Positions 45,637 through 56,718 of a stretch of DNA of 64,000 nt are shown piece by piece. Below the pieces are notes generated by a model, which saw nothing but the letters and a program-made list of their open reading frames with translations, was not told the DNA's origin and did not search any database. The stretch's first letter is position 1; every line of letters begins with the position of its first letter. The position numbers were made by a program, and so were the translations under genes. Source of the DNA: Apodemus sylvaticus (lineage: Eukaryota; Chordata; Mammalia; Rodentia; Muridae); the NCBI RefSeq assembly GCF_947179515.1, contig NC_067488.1, positions 37,555,342 through 37,619,341 of the forward strand. The letters run 5' to 3'.

Positions 45637-45720
45637 ACACCAAGTGTATACCTCATGTCCATTAAGGTCACAAGAGTACGTTGTGTCATCTGATACTGGA
45701 GTTACAGCTATTTCTAAGTT

Positions 45721-45803
45721 ACACTGTGAGCACTAGGAATTGAACCCAGGTTTTCTGCTAGAACAGCAGGTGGTCTTAACTGCTGAGACATGTATCTAGC
45801 TCT
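45721..45803 (-). mobile_element. tRNA-headed SINE fragment (B2/B3/B4)
   Basis: 'ctaggaattgaacccagg', 'tggtcttaactgctgagac' and 'atctagctct' are the reverse of the 5' head of a B2/B3/B4 SINE. The body is lost. Confidence 0.65.
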
Positions 45804-47260
45804 GAGATGTTTACATTTTAATGTACAAGAAATATACATGCAAAACACACACTGCAACATGAACTCAGTGAATCCTGGTTAAAACAATAAAAGGACTAAG
45901 GAAGGGAGGTATAAAGTCTACTTGTAAATGGTTGGGAATGCTTGTGTTAAAAGGCAAGTGAAGAACCCTAAGTGACAGAGAGTTCAGCGCTAGTCTAAGG
46001 CCTTCCTTCTGATCTTAATAGGGTTGCCAATGTTTAGGATGATGCTTTTGTCTCAGTCAGAAAGAAGAGGATGGAAGACTGTGGTACCCTGTGCTTACAT
46101 GATTTTTTTTTATATTTCATTAAGGACAAAATATTACTAGAGAGAAAACATTTCAGACTAATTTTCACAGGTCAAACTGTGACCTGGCTAGATGTGTTGG
46201 ATTGTTGGGAAAGCAAACACTTCACTTGAGCTGATCATTTTGCATCTAAACAAAACTGAGCTTTCAAAATCAAAAAATGGTCAAAATATACTAGGTAGGC
46301 AAATAATAGTAATAGCTGTACAAATCTTTCTACTGAATATTTGTGTGTTTATTTAGAGAAGTCCTTGTGCTTAGTATATCATTTTCCATCTAGTGGAATC
46401 AAAACATGTACACGATGCCTGCTCTCCCCCTCCTGTGTCCCTCCTTGCTAACTGAAGTGGAGCACACACAGCACCCAGTATTTTGGAAAGCATCGTAGGA
46501 AGATGAAGCTATGCTCAGAGCTCCTGATCCTAATGTCCACAAACAGCTCATCCACGGCCAGAAACAGACAACTCTTACCTGTCTTGCTTCATAAGAGAAA
46601 CAACATGTACAGTTCTATAAGCTGCTATGTCCAGCTTCCTCTCATTTATAGCTAAATAGAATCACAAGTGACAGAGCCAGTGTGAGAAGTGAATGGTTTC
46701 CTTTACCACTCCAGGCATCTAGCTGTTGTCTCCATTAGGCTTGTACCCTGACCTAGCTGCAGGTCTTAGGAGAGAGGAAGATCAGCATATCCTGCAACTC
46801 ATTTTTCCTCTGACACAGACAAGTAAAGAAAGGAGGTCAGAGCCTCTTAGACCTAAGACCTTCATTGCTGATGATACTGTATGTCTGCTGTCCCACCCTC
46901 TCCCTCAGCTTGGGTGACAGTCTGTTGCTGAGCCCTCAGCTTAGTAACAGTGACACATCTGAGGTGCCACAACACCCTACAATCCCAGATTTACCCCATG
47001 TGTCAGCCAAAGCCCATGTCGCATTCGAACATTGTCTACTCCACCATGACTGGCTGGACCTTGGTGTCCAGCTCTGTCTTGGTAAAGTCTTAGAAAGATG
47101 CCTCTGCTCATGTTTCAGCCATATGTTATAAGACCACAGACTACTGATTTAGCAAGCTGTGCATTTCTTCATTCATAATTTATTGCACATTATTATTTCT
47201 GTTTTTTCCTCACTTTGATTGTTTTACAAATTACAGGCTCCCTCTTTAAATTAACACTGA
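45804..47260. other. Unassigned non-coding sequence
   Basis: No gene or clear repeat in about 1.45 kb. An 88-codon + frame (46865-47131) has no domain. Confidence 0.5.
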
Positions 47261-47264
47261 TTAC

Positions 47265-47465
47265 GACTTTCCCAGATGTGTTATCTTATATTTATCTATA
47301 TTAAATCTCATCTAATTTGCTTCAAAAAAACTCGCATTCTTTTGTTCTTTCTGATCCACCAGTATTCATTGTTGTTTTAGAATTTGGTGGCATCTGAAAT
47401 GTAATCAACCTGTCTTTCAAAGTCAGAAAAAAGAATTAAAAGCATGCTCTAACAGGTGTAGAAAA
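47265..47465 (+). mobile_element. Possible L3/CR1-like relic
   Basis: 'gtgttatcttatatttatc', 'tatattaaatctcatctaat', then 'gatccaccagtattc' and 'ttggtggcatctg' resemble the 3' end of ancient CR1/L3 LINEs. Low identity. Confidence 0.35.
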
Positions 47466-48436
47466 AAAAAAACCCTAATGTTTATTGCCTACTACATATC
47501 CAAACTCGGATTACCACAAAAACACCGAGAGATTTGGAGCAATTATATGCCATTTGTATGGGAGCACAGTGTGGGAGTGGAAACGGGTAATAATAGTATA
47601 CATGGAAGGGTGTGTAACAAGTGGGTTATTAAATGCTGGCTTCTGCAGAAGACCTTCTGAGTGGCTTCACAGAGAAAGCTTCACTGATTCTCATTCATTA
47701 TTACTTACTAGTTACTCTTAGGAGTAGGAGCAGGTAGGGGAAATAACTACCTAGCCTTTAAACCTGATATTGAGGTTGGCAAACTCCTCTATCTAGACAA
47801 AGAATTCATGCAGAAGTACAAGAGGCAGAGTAAGAAGGTTCTGCCTGTATTAGACTTGACCACAGCGTTATCTACCCCAGTTGCCTTCTGCCTTGACTAG
47901 GATTCTGCTGGCATATATTGCTGGGCAAAGTGGTACCATAGCGCTTGAGCCTCAAGGCATGACGCCCATGTTTACAATACTTTAATATGCCATACCTGAT
48001 GTTCACTATAGTTACCAATGGCATTGGTGACCCCCACAAAAAAGCCCAGTAGATCTGCTCATGTCCATGCTTACTTCTCTTTGTCTTTATACCAATCAGA
48101 ACCTTCCACTCCCATGATAAGCAGCTAATCACCTCTGTGAGAGTAACTACTTTGATTTCAGCCAGGATGAGGAACCAGAATCACCAGACAGCAGCCAGTA
48201 TCAAGCTGAGAAGAACCTAACATGTCTAGCCGAAATACACTTGGACACATCTTCTGGTAAAACACATTTATTTCAACAAAACCAGTGCTGCATGATTTTA
48301 AGATCAATGAAAATAATAGAGAAATTTCCTGGGAATTGAGGTGGCAGGGCCAGAATGATCAATATTCTCTAGTTCTACTCATCTTATTTATACACATGAC
48401 TCCTCTGTAGATGTCTTTGCTTTCAGTCTCCCAGTT
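47466..48436. other. Unassigned non-coding sequence
   Basis: No gene or recognised repeat. The 86-codon minus frame at 47.87-48.13 kb has no domain. Confidence 0.5.
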
Positions 48437-48446
48437 TTGTTTCTTT

Positions 48447-48880
48447 CTTTTTTTTCATTTTTATTCGTTATTTTATTTATTTACATTTCAAATGTTATCC
48501 CCCTTCCCAATTTCCCCTCCACAAGCCCCCATGCCCTCTTCCTTCCCCCTGCCTCTATGAGGGTGTCCCCCTACCTGCCTACCCACTCCTGCCTCAGTGC
48601 CCTAGCATTCCCCTGTCCTGGGTCATCAAGCCTCAACAGGACCCAGGGACACTACTCCCAGTTTTGCCAGATAAGGCAATCCTCTGCTACATATCCAGCT
48701 GGAGCCATGGGTATGCCCTGTATATACTTTTGTTGGTGGTTTAGTCCCTGGGAGCTTAGATGTACACAGCCAAACACTGGACTGAGTGCAGGGACGTCAG
48801 TGGAGAAATTAGGGCAAGGACTGTAGGAGCAGAAAGGCTTTGCAACCTCATAGGAAGAACAACAATGTCAACCAGTCCTC
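48447..48880 (-). mobile_element. L1 3' end with 5' inversion
   Basis: 48447 to about 48760 is the L1 3' UTR in reverse. From about 48761 to 48880 the immediately upstream L1 segment runs forward ('cagccaaacactggactgag', 'taggaagaacaacaatg'). The 8-base flanks GTTTCTTT match on both sides (48439-48446, 48881-48888). This is a twin-primed insertion. Confidence 0.85.
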
Positions 48881-48888
48881 GTTTCTTT

Positions 48889-49965
48889 AGATATTTTTTC
48901 TTTCAGTTAAGTCATTCACCACTCAACATATTATTTTCTCGGGTCACATCAATTCCCATACAAGGGTAATGGTCCATCTCTCAAAGTGGTTATACTCAGG
49001 CAGTTTTTACTGTCATAATCCTACTGAGGCAGGCAGAGTGGGGTGGCAGATCAAGGTCAGCACACTGACAGAAAGAGCCCACCCAAGAACCAGGAGTGGG
49101 GTTTGTGGGATAGGGAGCTGTCTCTGTCTACCATCGTTGGTAGGAAAGGGTCTGGTAAAACAGAGGCAGGTGACAAATGTTACCTCCTTGGTTAATTTAC
49201 CTATAATTTCTTGGTCCGTCTAAGCTTAGTCTATCATGGACAATTTTCATCCTGTGATCAGTTTTGCTATACCTGCCCACCATTATTACCTAACTGAAAT
49301 GAAAAAACCCAGATCAAAATAGGCAGGCACAATTGCATTGCCATTTAGTGTCCTGTAGGCAGATATGTGGCCTTTACTAAGACTGATAGCAGAGACTCTT
49401 GGCACTATGTGTTTCTCCATGATAAATACACATTCATGAAACAAATGTAGAGACCTACTCTAATTTCTCCATTGTACTTCTCTGGATCACTAATATAGTT
49501 TTCAGCTACTGATGGATATGATATCAGTCTACTGTACTAAATGGATTCAAAGCAGAATAATGTGTACTCCAACATGAACCTGTTACAAGGCCTCCTTTTT
49601 TTTTCTTAAATGCCAATCAAACTTCCAGATGTGTGAGTTATCTTAATGGATAATGGAGCAGAGATCACATATATGGTACATGCAACTTTCTAAATCCAAA
49701 GAGGCCCACCAAGGACTCTGCTCATCTTTTGTTTATAAAAAGCTTAAATAAGGTATGATAAATAACCATGGTATACAAAGGGAAAACCTCAAAATAATCC
49801 AGGTCCCTAATTTCACAGATTCACAGAACGTCACCAATATTGAGGTTTGGTTTGCTATGTACTGTAGTACCAAATTCTGTGTCCCAAGGTCTAGTTGCCT
49901 CAAGACAAGTGAATTCTCATATTTATATACCAGCTTTTGTGGTGCGAACCTTGCTCCTTAATTTA
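48889..49965. other. Unassigned non-coding sequence
   Basis: No gene or recognised repeat. Confidence 0.5.
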
Positions 49966-49967
49966 AA

Positions 49968-50335
49968 ACTATTGGTTGGATAAAAATGCTTATAGCCTGT
50001 ACCTGGACAGAAGAGAGGTAGGTGGGGCTTTGGTTCCTGGATTCGGGGTCTGAGATAGAGACCAGAAGATGAGAGAGAGAGGAGGAAGGAAGGACCCATG
50101 AGTTAGGTTGGTACTGAGTGCATGACTATGCGGTCTGGCCAGCTGGAATAGGAGCAGACCAGGAGGAACCTGGCAAGCTGTGTGCTGGGATTATTGACCG
50201 AGAAGTAAACAAAATAGAAGAGAGGGTGGATATCTGCCCAGCTCTAGAGACTTAAAGCTTATTGTAAATATAAATGTTTTGTGTCTTTTATTTGGGAGCT
50301 AAATGATCAAATGTAGAACAGAAACCCTCAAGTAA
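49968..50335 (+). mobile_element. Probable rodent ERV-related repeat
   Basis: 'aaatgcttatagcctgtacc', 'gagaggtaggtggggcttt', GA-rich middle, and an end 'gtgtcttttatttgggagc' resemble a murine LTR-type repeat seen often. Family not named. Confidence 0.45.
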
Positions 50336-50410
50336 TCTTTACCACAATACACCAACATGCCAGTTTTAACCAGTCATCAAGTTTTTTTCCCACCCTCCAC
50401 CAAAGTCAGG

Positions 50411-50471
50411 CTCAAAAAAAAAACAACAACAACAACAACAACAACAACAAAAAAAAAAAAAAAAAAAACAG
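50411..50471. repeat. (CAA)n flanked by A runs
   Basis: About nine CAA units between an A10 and an A20 run, with no SINE body recognisable before it. Confidence 0.9.
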
Positions 50472-50796
50472 TGTATGTTGGCTGCTGAACACTTTGAACT
50501 GAAGGAGCTTGGGAGGCCTTAAAGCAGTCTTTCTGACTTTTTTCTTCCTGTTTTTCATTCTATTTCCTCCATAGGAAAGGCACAGAAACTAGAATTCATC
50601 TCCCTATAGGTGGATCATACAAACAAGAACTCTAGTTCCCCTGAACAAGCCATGAACCTAGAAAGGCCCCTATACAACCAGCATCCATTGGAATGAGGTT
50701 ATGAGAACATCATTACATAGTGGTCCTTCTCATACTCAGGGGCAAGGAATGTATCATATGACAAGGCAAAGGCAAGGCAAAGAAGGATCTGCACAG

Positions 50797-51088
50797 AGAG
50801 TACACATGGAGTTACCCATGGCTCCAGATGCATCGGCAGCAGAGGATGGTCTTGGGTAGAAGGGAAGAGAGGCCCCTGGTCCTGGAATGGCTCAGTGCTA
50901 CAGTGTAGGGGAATACCAGGACAGGAAAGCAGGAGGGAGTTGATTGGGGAACAGGGGGAGGGGAGATAGCTTATGGGATTTGGGGGTGGGGGGTGGGGAG
51001 ACCAGAAAAGGGGAAATCATTTGAAATGTAAATAAAGAATACATCTAATAAAAAATGAGAGAATAAATTAATTTAAAGAAAAAAGAAG
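50797..51088 (+). mobile_element. L1 3' UTR insertion with 17-bp TSD
   Basis: Short L1 truncated in the 3' UTR: 'agtacacatggagttaccc', 'gcagaggatggtcttgg', G-rich block, 'tcatttgaaatgtaaataaag', A-rich tail. A perfect 17-bp duplication flanks it (50780-50796 and 51089-51105). Confidence 0.95.
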
Positions 51089-51318
51089 AAGAAGGATCTG
51101 CACAGGCAGATCTGAGAGATTTACCCCTAAGTTTTTGAAATCATATCCTGTTCCTTTGGTCCAGTCATCTCTGGGTACAACTCAGCACTTTCCATTATAC
51201 ATAACATACAAGCGTTTCACAGGGCATGAAACAAAATCTTTGTAATAGTTTTCTCTTTCTATCATGTGTTGGTTGTTGTTCTGGAAATACCCATGACTTT
51301 AGTGATCTTACCACTCTT

Positions 51319-51909
51319 CTTTTTTTTTTTCAGTATTTTTTTAATTCGATATATTTTTTATTTACATTTCAAATGGTTTCCCCTTTTCTAGACCCCCACT
51401 CCCCGAAAGTCCCATAAGCCCCCTTCCCTCCCCCTGTTTTCCCACCCAACCCTTCCCTCTTCCCTGTTCTGATTTTGCCCTATACTGCTTCACTGAGTCT
51501 TTCCAGAACAAGGGGCCACTCCTCCATTCTTCTTGTACCTCATTTGATGTGTGGATTATGTTTTGGGAATTCCAGTTTTCTAGGTTAATATCCACTTATT
51601 AGTGAGTGCATACCATGATTTATCTTTTGAGTCTGGGCTACCTCACTTAGTATGATGTTCTCCAGCTCCATCCATTTGCCTAAAAATTTCATGAATTCAT
51701 TGTTTCAAATGGTTGAATAGTACTCCATTGTGTATATATACCACATTTTTTGCATCCACTACGAAAACTGGTCACCTCACTTCCAGAAGATCCTGCTATA
51801 CTACTCCTGGGCATATACCCAGAAGATTCCCCAGCATGTAATAAGGATACATGTTCCACTATGTTCATAGCAGCCCTATTTATAATTGCCAGAAGCTGGA
51901 AAGAACCCA
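51319..51909 (-). mobile_element. L1 with 5' inversion and 15-bp TSD
   Basis: 51319-51760 is L1 in reverse (3' UTR and the end of ORF2). At 51760/51761 it flips: 51761-51909 is the next upstream ORF2 segment in forward orientation. The 15-base flanks at 51304-51318 and 51910-51924 are identical. About 17 L1 bases are missing at the junction. Confidence 0.95.
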
Positions 51910-51924
51910 GATCTTACCACTCTT

Positions 51925-52555
51925 ATAGAAAGCATGTTGAGTTTTGGTCCATAATCAACAGTCTCTTATCTAAACCTATATTTGTGTAGGTTTAAGGCAT
52001 TGATTTGCTTAGTGATCAATCTCAAGCTTTGCTAAAAGAAAACAAGAGCACAAAAAAAAAAAAAGAGAGTAGGGTTTTTGTTTTGTTTTGTTTTGATTTG
52101 ATTTGTTTCATTTTTCTGTCCAACATGTCTCACTTCAATTCTCTCAGGCACAATAACATCTATGAGTTCTATACAGTAGACTCCATGAACTAAGATCCTA
52201 TTCACTGAAATGCAGAAATCATGTAGAGTTGTTAATAGTCTAAACTATTACAATTATTTTGTGCTACTTAAACAGAGTTTAGCCCAATTAATCTGGTTAA
52301 TGAAATCATCAACTTCTTAATCATTTGCATATTCCATTTATATATAACAGAAAAAGCCACCTAAGGAAGCAGAATGACCAAGGAATCAGAATGACAGCAA
52401 AGGAGAAATTAAGGAGGGTATGTATCTGTCACCAAGGGAGCAGAGATAACCTCCTGAGACATCTGTGAACTCTAATAGCAACAAAGAAGAAAGAAATGCA
52501 TGCTTGCAGGGGGACTGTAATGCTTGCACAAGAGAGGAGTAAAAAGCAATGTCAA
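51925..52555. other. Unassigned non-coding sequence
   Basis: A TTTTG-rich stretch at about 52.08 kb. No gene or recognised repeat otherwise. Confidence 0.5.
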
Positions 52556-52556
52556 A

Positions 52557-52969
52557 AGAAATGTGGTATATTTATACAATGGAATACTACTCAGCAATTA
52601 AAAACAATGAATTCATGAAATTTTTAAGCAAATGGTTGGAACTGGAAAATATCATCCTAAAATAATCCAGTCACAAAAGAATACACATGGAATGCAATCA
52701 CTGATAAGTGGATATTAATTGGCCCAGAGGCCCTGAATACCCAAGACACAATCTGCATATCAAATGACTCCCATGAAGAAGTAAGGAGAGGGCCCTGATC
52801 CTGGAAAGGCTTGATCCAGCATTGTAGGGAAGTACCAGAACAGAGAAAAGGAAGGGGGTGATTGGAGAATGGGTGGAGAAAAGAGGACTTATGGGACATA
52901 TGGGGAGCGGGGAACCAGGAAAGGAGAAAGCATTTGGAATGTAAACAAAGAATTTAGGGAAAAAAAAGA
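52557..52969 (+). mobile_element. L1 ORF2 end plus 3' UTR, truncated
   Basis: 'atgtggtatatttatacaatgg', 'aacaatgaattcatgaaat', 'ctgataagtggatattaa', then 3' UTR 'gcatttggaatgtaaacaaag' and a short A tail. More diverged than its neighbours, with no clear target duplication. Same subfamily as 58581-59242. Confidence 0.85.
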
Positions 52970-53462
52970 CAAGTGATAGATCAAAATTATAATCTATATG
53001 ATAGCTAAATGTTGAAGTAGTTAGAACTCTTATCAACTTAGAAGAAAAAGACCAAAGGCCCCCAAATTTCAAAATATGCCCAGGATATGAATGGTTAACT
53101 TTCAGCAGATGATCCAAAAGGCCAGAGGATCCTACTGTTCTTAGGTAGAAACAAATTCATTCCAATAAAAGGCATCCTAGTCTGCACATAGGAGAGCAAT
53201 TTCATGCTGAATAGAATGGAAATAAAGTAGCTAAGCCTTTTGGAATAGGGACAAAAGACTTGCAAACATGAGCTCCCTCCAACTTGAGCTCAGTGGAGCA
53301 AAGCTCAGCTCCCAAGTAAAGGTACCTGGGAGACTTCCTGGCGCCAGGAACTTGCTAGAAGGACTTAAGAAGGCCTCTCAAAAAAAGCTGAGCCTCATTC
53401 TCATTTTGGTGAACACCCACTTACTTGCACACAGAATCCATCAAGAATGGAGAATGGAAAAG
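52970..53462. other. Unassigned non-coding sequence
   Basis: No gene or recognised repeat. Confidence 0.5.
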
Positions 53463-53464
53463 GG

Positions 53465-53520
53465 CCAGGTTTATATTTGAGTCCATCACTGCCATTTACT
53501 GGCTAAATGGCCTTGGCAAG
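53465..53520 (+). mobile_element. MIR SINE, cut by MLT1
   Basis: 'atttgagtccatcactgcc', 'atttactggctaaatggcc' and 'ttggcaag' are the MIR core up to 'gggcaag'. The MLT1 LTR begins at the next base. Confidence 0.65.
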
Positions 53521-53958
53521 TGTTACAGATTGGATTGTATACCTCCCAGAAGATACACTGAAGTCACAGCTCTCAGTAGTTCAGACTATGACCTTATTTG
53601 GAAACGATTATTACAGATGCAATTAGTTAAATTAAGATGCAGTGGTGCTGGAGTCAGTGTAGGTCTTCCATCCAAAAGAAAGTAAAAATGAAACACAAAG
53701 GCACTCCGGGAGTGAAGACCGCTATGTGGTTGTGGAGACAGAGACCAAGCCAAGAAGCATTGAGGACAGTGAGGGACCACTCAGGCTGGAACAGGAAAAT
53801 GAAGCTTCTCCTCTGTAGGCTACAGAGGAAGCCTGCCTCCATAATGCCTTGATTCTAATATGCATCCAGCCTTCAGCACAGCGAGTCACTTAGTACCTGC
53901 TGTTTTAGGCCACATAGTGTGGGGTCCCTTATGGCAGCAGGCCTAAGAAAATACCACA
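53521..53958 (+). mobile_element. MLT1-type MaLR LTR
   Basis: Starts 'tgttacagattggattgtat' and runs 'gaccttatttggaaacgatta', 'attagttaaattaagatgc', 'gctgttttaggccacatag', to 'gaaaataccaca'. This is the MLT1C/D order over 438 bp. Four of five flanking bases match (…caag). Confidence 0.85.
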
Positions 53959-53963
53959 TCAAG

Positions 53964-54455
53964 TTGCCTGAATATGTTGTAGTCTCTTCATGGCCTTCCA
54001 GGGATGATGAAAGGTAGATGCTTTGCTAAGAACATGTATCTTCCACAGAGTTATCTCTCCAAAACTCTGTGTTCCACTCAATTATTTGTGTATTCAAAAG
54101 GAAGATGAGGCTTCTGGTATAGTTCTCTTTTTTAATACATTTGTAAGATGCATTAAAAATCAAAAGTGATGCTTCTGGTACCCAAATTAGACCTTTGAAA
54201 GCATCAAATTCACTTCTTAAATGGAAATTATGGGGACCTTTTTTCTATGGGCTCTGGGACTTTTCAGTTATCTTGCAGTCAATGTGGGGAGGTAGAGGCT
54301 GTGTAAAAACTGAATGATGCTTTTGACTATAATCTATTACACAGAGAAGGAAACAGTATATAATTCTGGGATTGATACCAGATTGTTCATCTTAGGATCT
54401 GAGTTCAAGTCCCAGTTCTTTTACTTCTTTGCTGGTCCGCTGAATAAAGCAAACA
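53964..54455. other. Unassigned, possible MIR remains
   Basis: May begin with the right part of the cut MIR. Another MIR-like core 'gatctgagttcaagtccc' lies at about 54.40 kb. No gene. Confidence 0.4.
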
Positions 54456-54461
54456 AAAAAC

Positions 54462-54521
54462 CCAATATTCTGCTGTGACATACTACTGCAAACATTGTGG
54501 CTGAAAAGAATGCGTGTATTT
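54462..54521 (-). mobile_element. MLT1-type LTR, left part
   Basis: 'ctgctgtgacatactactgc' and 'aaacattgtggctgaaaag' are the reverse of an MLT1 LTR 3' end. The LTR continues after the L1 at 55117. Confidence 0.6.
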
Positions 54522-55098
54522 CTTCCTGAGGACCCTGTTATACCACTCCTGGGCATATATCCAGAGGATTCTTCAGCATGCAATAAGGACACATGCTCCA
54601 CTATGTTCATAGCAGCCCTATTTGTAGTAGTCAGAAGCTGGAAAGAACCCAGGTGTCCCTCAACAGAGGAATGGATGCAAAAAAATGTGGTATATTTACA
54701 CAATGGAGTACTATTCAGCTATTAGAAACAATGAATTCATGAAATTCTTAGGCAAATGGATGGAGCTGGAGAACATCATACTAAGTGAGGTAACCCACTC
54801 TCAAAAGATCAATCGTAGTATGCACTCACTGATAAGTAGATATTAGCCTAGAAACTTTGAATACCCAAGACATAATCCACAAATTAAATGATGTCCAAAA
54901 AGAATGGAGGAGTGGCCCCTGGTTCTGGAAAGACTCAGTGCAAGAGTATAGGGGAATTCCAGAACAGGGAAGCAGGAAGGGGTAGATGGAGGAACAGGGG
55001 GAGGGAAGAGGGCTTATGGGACTTGCGGGAAATGGGGACCCAGAAAAGGGGAAATCATTTGAAATGTAAATAAAAATATATCAATAAAAAAAAGAAAA
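54522..55098 (+). mobile_element. L1 truncated in ORF2, 14-18 bp TSD
   Basis: 577 bp: the last part of ORF2, the 3' UTR and an A-rich tail. Flanks 54504-54521 and 55099-55116 are identical (18 bases, four of them A that may belong to the tail). An A7 run at about 54680, where a sister copy has A6, shifts the ORF2 frame. Confidence 0.95.
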
Positions 55099-55116
55099 AA
55101 AAGAATGCGTGTATTT

Positions 55117-55440
55117 ATCTTTTATAGTTCTAGAGGTCAGAACCCTAATCCTTGATTCAGGAATATTCTATCAAGCTATAGAAATCCTTTTCTCCTCTGA
55201 AAGTGAAGGATCAGTTTTCACCCATCTTTCTCATAGTTTAGACTATACTCTCATCATTCAGCTCTTGGCTTCTTCTGTCTTCAAGGTGGACAGAGCAGCA
55301 TCTAGTCTCAGACATCATTTTGGCTCCTCCTTACCACCAAATCTCCCCTGATTAGCTCTGATAAGGGACCTCATTTCTATACCCAATCCCTATCCAAATC
55401 ATCATCCTCTCTCTAAACTAGTAATGTAATCACATTTTCA
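55117..55440 (-). mobile_element. MLT1-type LTR, right part
   Basis: 'tttatagttctagaggtcag', 'aaccctaatccttg', 'cagctcttggcttcttctg' and 'gtaatgtaatcacattttc' continue the reverse MLT1 LTR interrupted by the L1. Confidence 0.6.
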
Positions 55441-55943
55441 GAGTTTAAGATACCATATAAGACACCATGCAATGGCTCCAAATATTAGAAGTGGTTATCT
55501 TTAGGAAGATATATTTTTAGGACAATGTTTATCTAGTAGGGCAGGCTGATAGATATTTGAAAGCATCTGGCGGTCTGCAAAGTAAGAATGGAGCAGTACC
55601 ACAGTGAGGCCGGCCATGTGAATTCACGCTTGTCTTTATTGCACATCCATCCTCTTGTGCTCCAGCCAGGAAGGGATGCTCTCAGGCCAAGAACAGCACT
55701 CTGTTCCCAAGCTTCCCCAGTGCAACCGAGACAAACCAGGCTCTTCCTTCTGTGAGTCTTACATGAAATGGATCTTGCTGTTTCATTTTGCCAAATAGAA
55801 ATTGAGTTATCTCTTATTGCTCTCCAACCTTTAGGGAAAAGTGGTGCTTTTATAAAAAAAACAAAAACAAAAACTCAAACCTTTTAATATGAATGTGCCA
55901 ATAGATTTTCAGAGCTTTCAAAAACTCTCCCTCTAACACCAGC

Positions 55944-55945
<2 letters not shown>
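55441..55945. other. Unassigned non-coding sequence
   Basis: No gene or recognised repeat. Confidence 0.5.

Positions 55946-55946
<1 letters not shown>

Positions 55947-56012
<66 letters not shown>
55947..56012. repeat. (CT)n microsatellite
   Basis: 66 bp of perfect CT units. Confidence 0.97.
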
Positions 56013-56018
<6 letters not shown>

Positions 56019-56115
56019 CTCTGAAATACTTACACTTACTTATGTATTACATTTTCTTTTATAAGAATTTTATTACATCTATTTATTTGGGGATGGGGTG
56101 GAGTATGTGACACCA

Positions 56116-56520
56116 TGTGTGTGGCTAGTTTTCATGTCAACTTGATATAAGCGAGAATCATCAGAAAGGGAGGGGGTCTCCATTGAGAAAATGTCTCCAT
56201 AAGTTCAAGCTATAAAGGATATTTTAATCAATAATCCACGGGTGATGGCCCAGCCCGTTGTGAGTGTGCCATCCCAGGGTTAGTAGTCATGGGTTCTATA
56301 AGAAAGAAGGCCAAGGAAGCCATGACAAGCAAGTCAATAAGCAACACCCCTCCATGGCTTCTTCATCAGCTTCTGCCTCCAGATTCTAAACCTGTTTGAG
56401 TTCCTCTCCTAGCTTCCTTCAAAATGATGGACTATGATGTGGAAAGGTAAACCAAATTTCTTTTCTTTATATCTTGCTTTTGGTTTTAGTGCTTGGTCAA
56501 AGCAATAGACACCCTAAGGT
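56116..56520 (+). mobile_element. Rodent LTR-like repeat ('caactt' family)
   Basis: 'tcatgtcaacttgatataagc', 'gtctccattgagaaaatg', 'gggtgatggcccagccc', 'ccatggcttcttcatcagc', 'gcttggtcaaagcaatagac', 'accctaagg'. Second copy of the repeat at 41585-41972. Confidence 0.75.
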
Positions 56521-56718
56521 TGGTTAGTTAGTAACTAAGGATTGGGGTTGCTTCTCCTTTCTAACAGGTGGAATTCAGAAATCAAGCTCAGGGTATCAGT
56601 CTTGATAGTAAGGGCCTCTACACCTTGAGTCACTTTCCAAGACCCTCTATTTATAATTGATGCATCTAACACATTCATGTTGTGTTTATAAACCTAACTT
56701 GTTCTATGAACCTATTTT

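Noticed and set aside
48437..48826. 129-codon + open frame
   Set aside because: It lies on the antisense of an L1 3' UTR and crosses the inversion junction.
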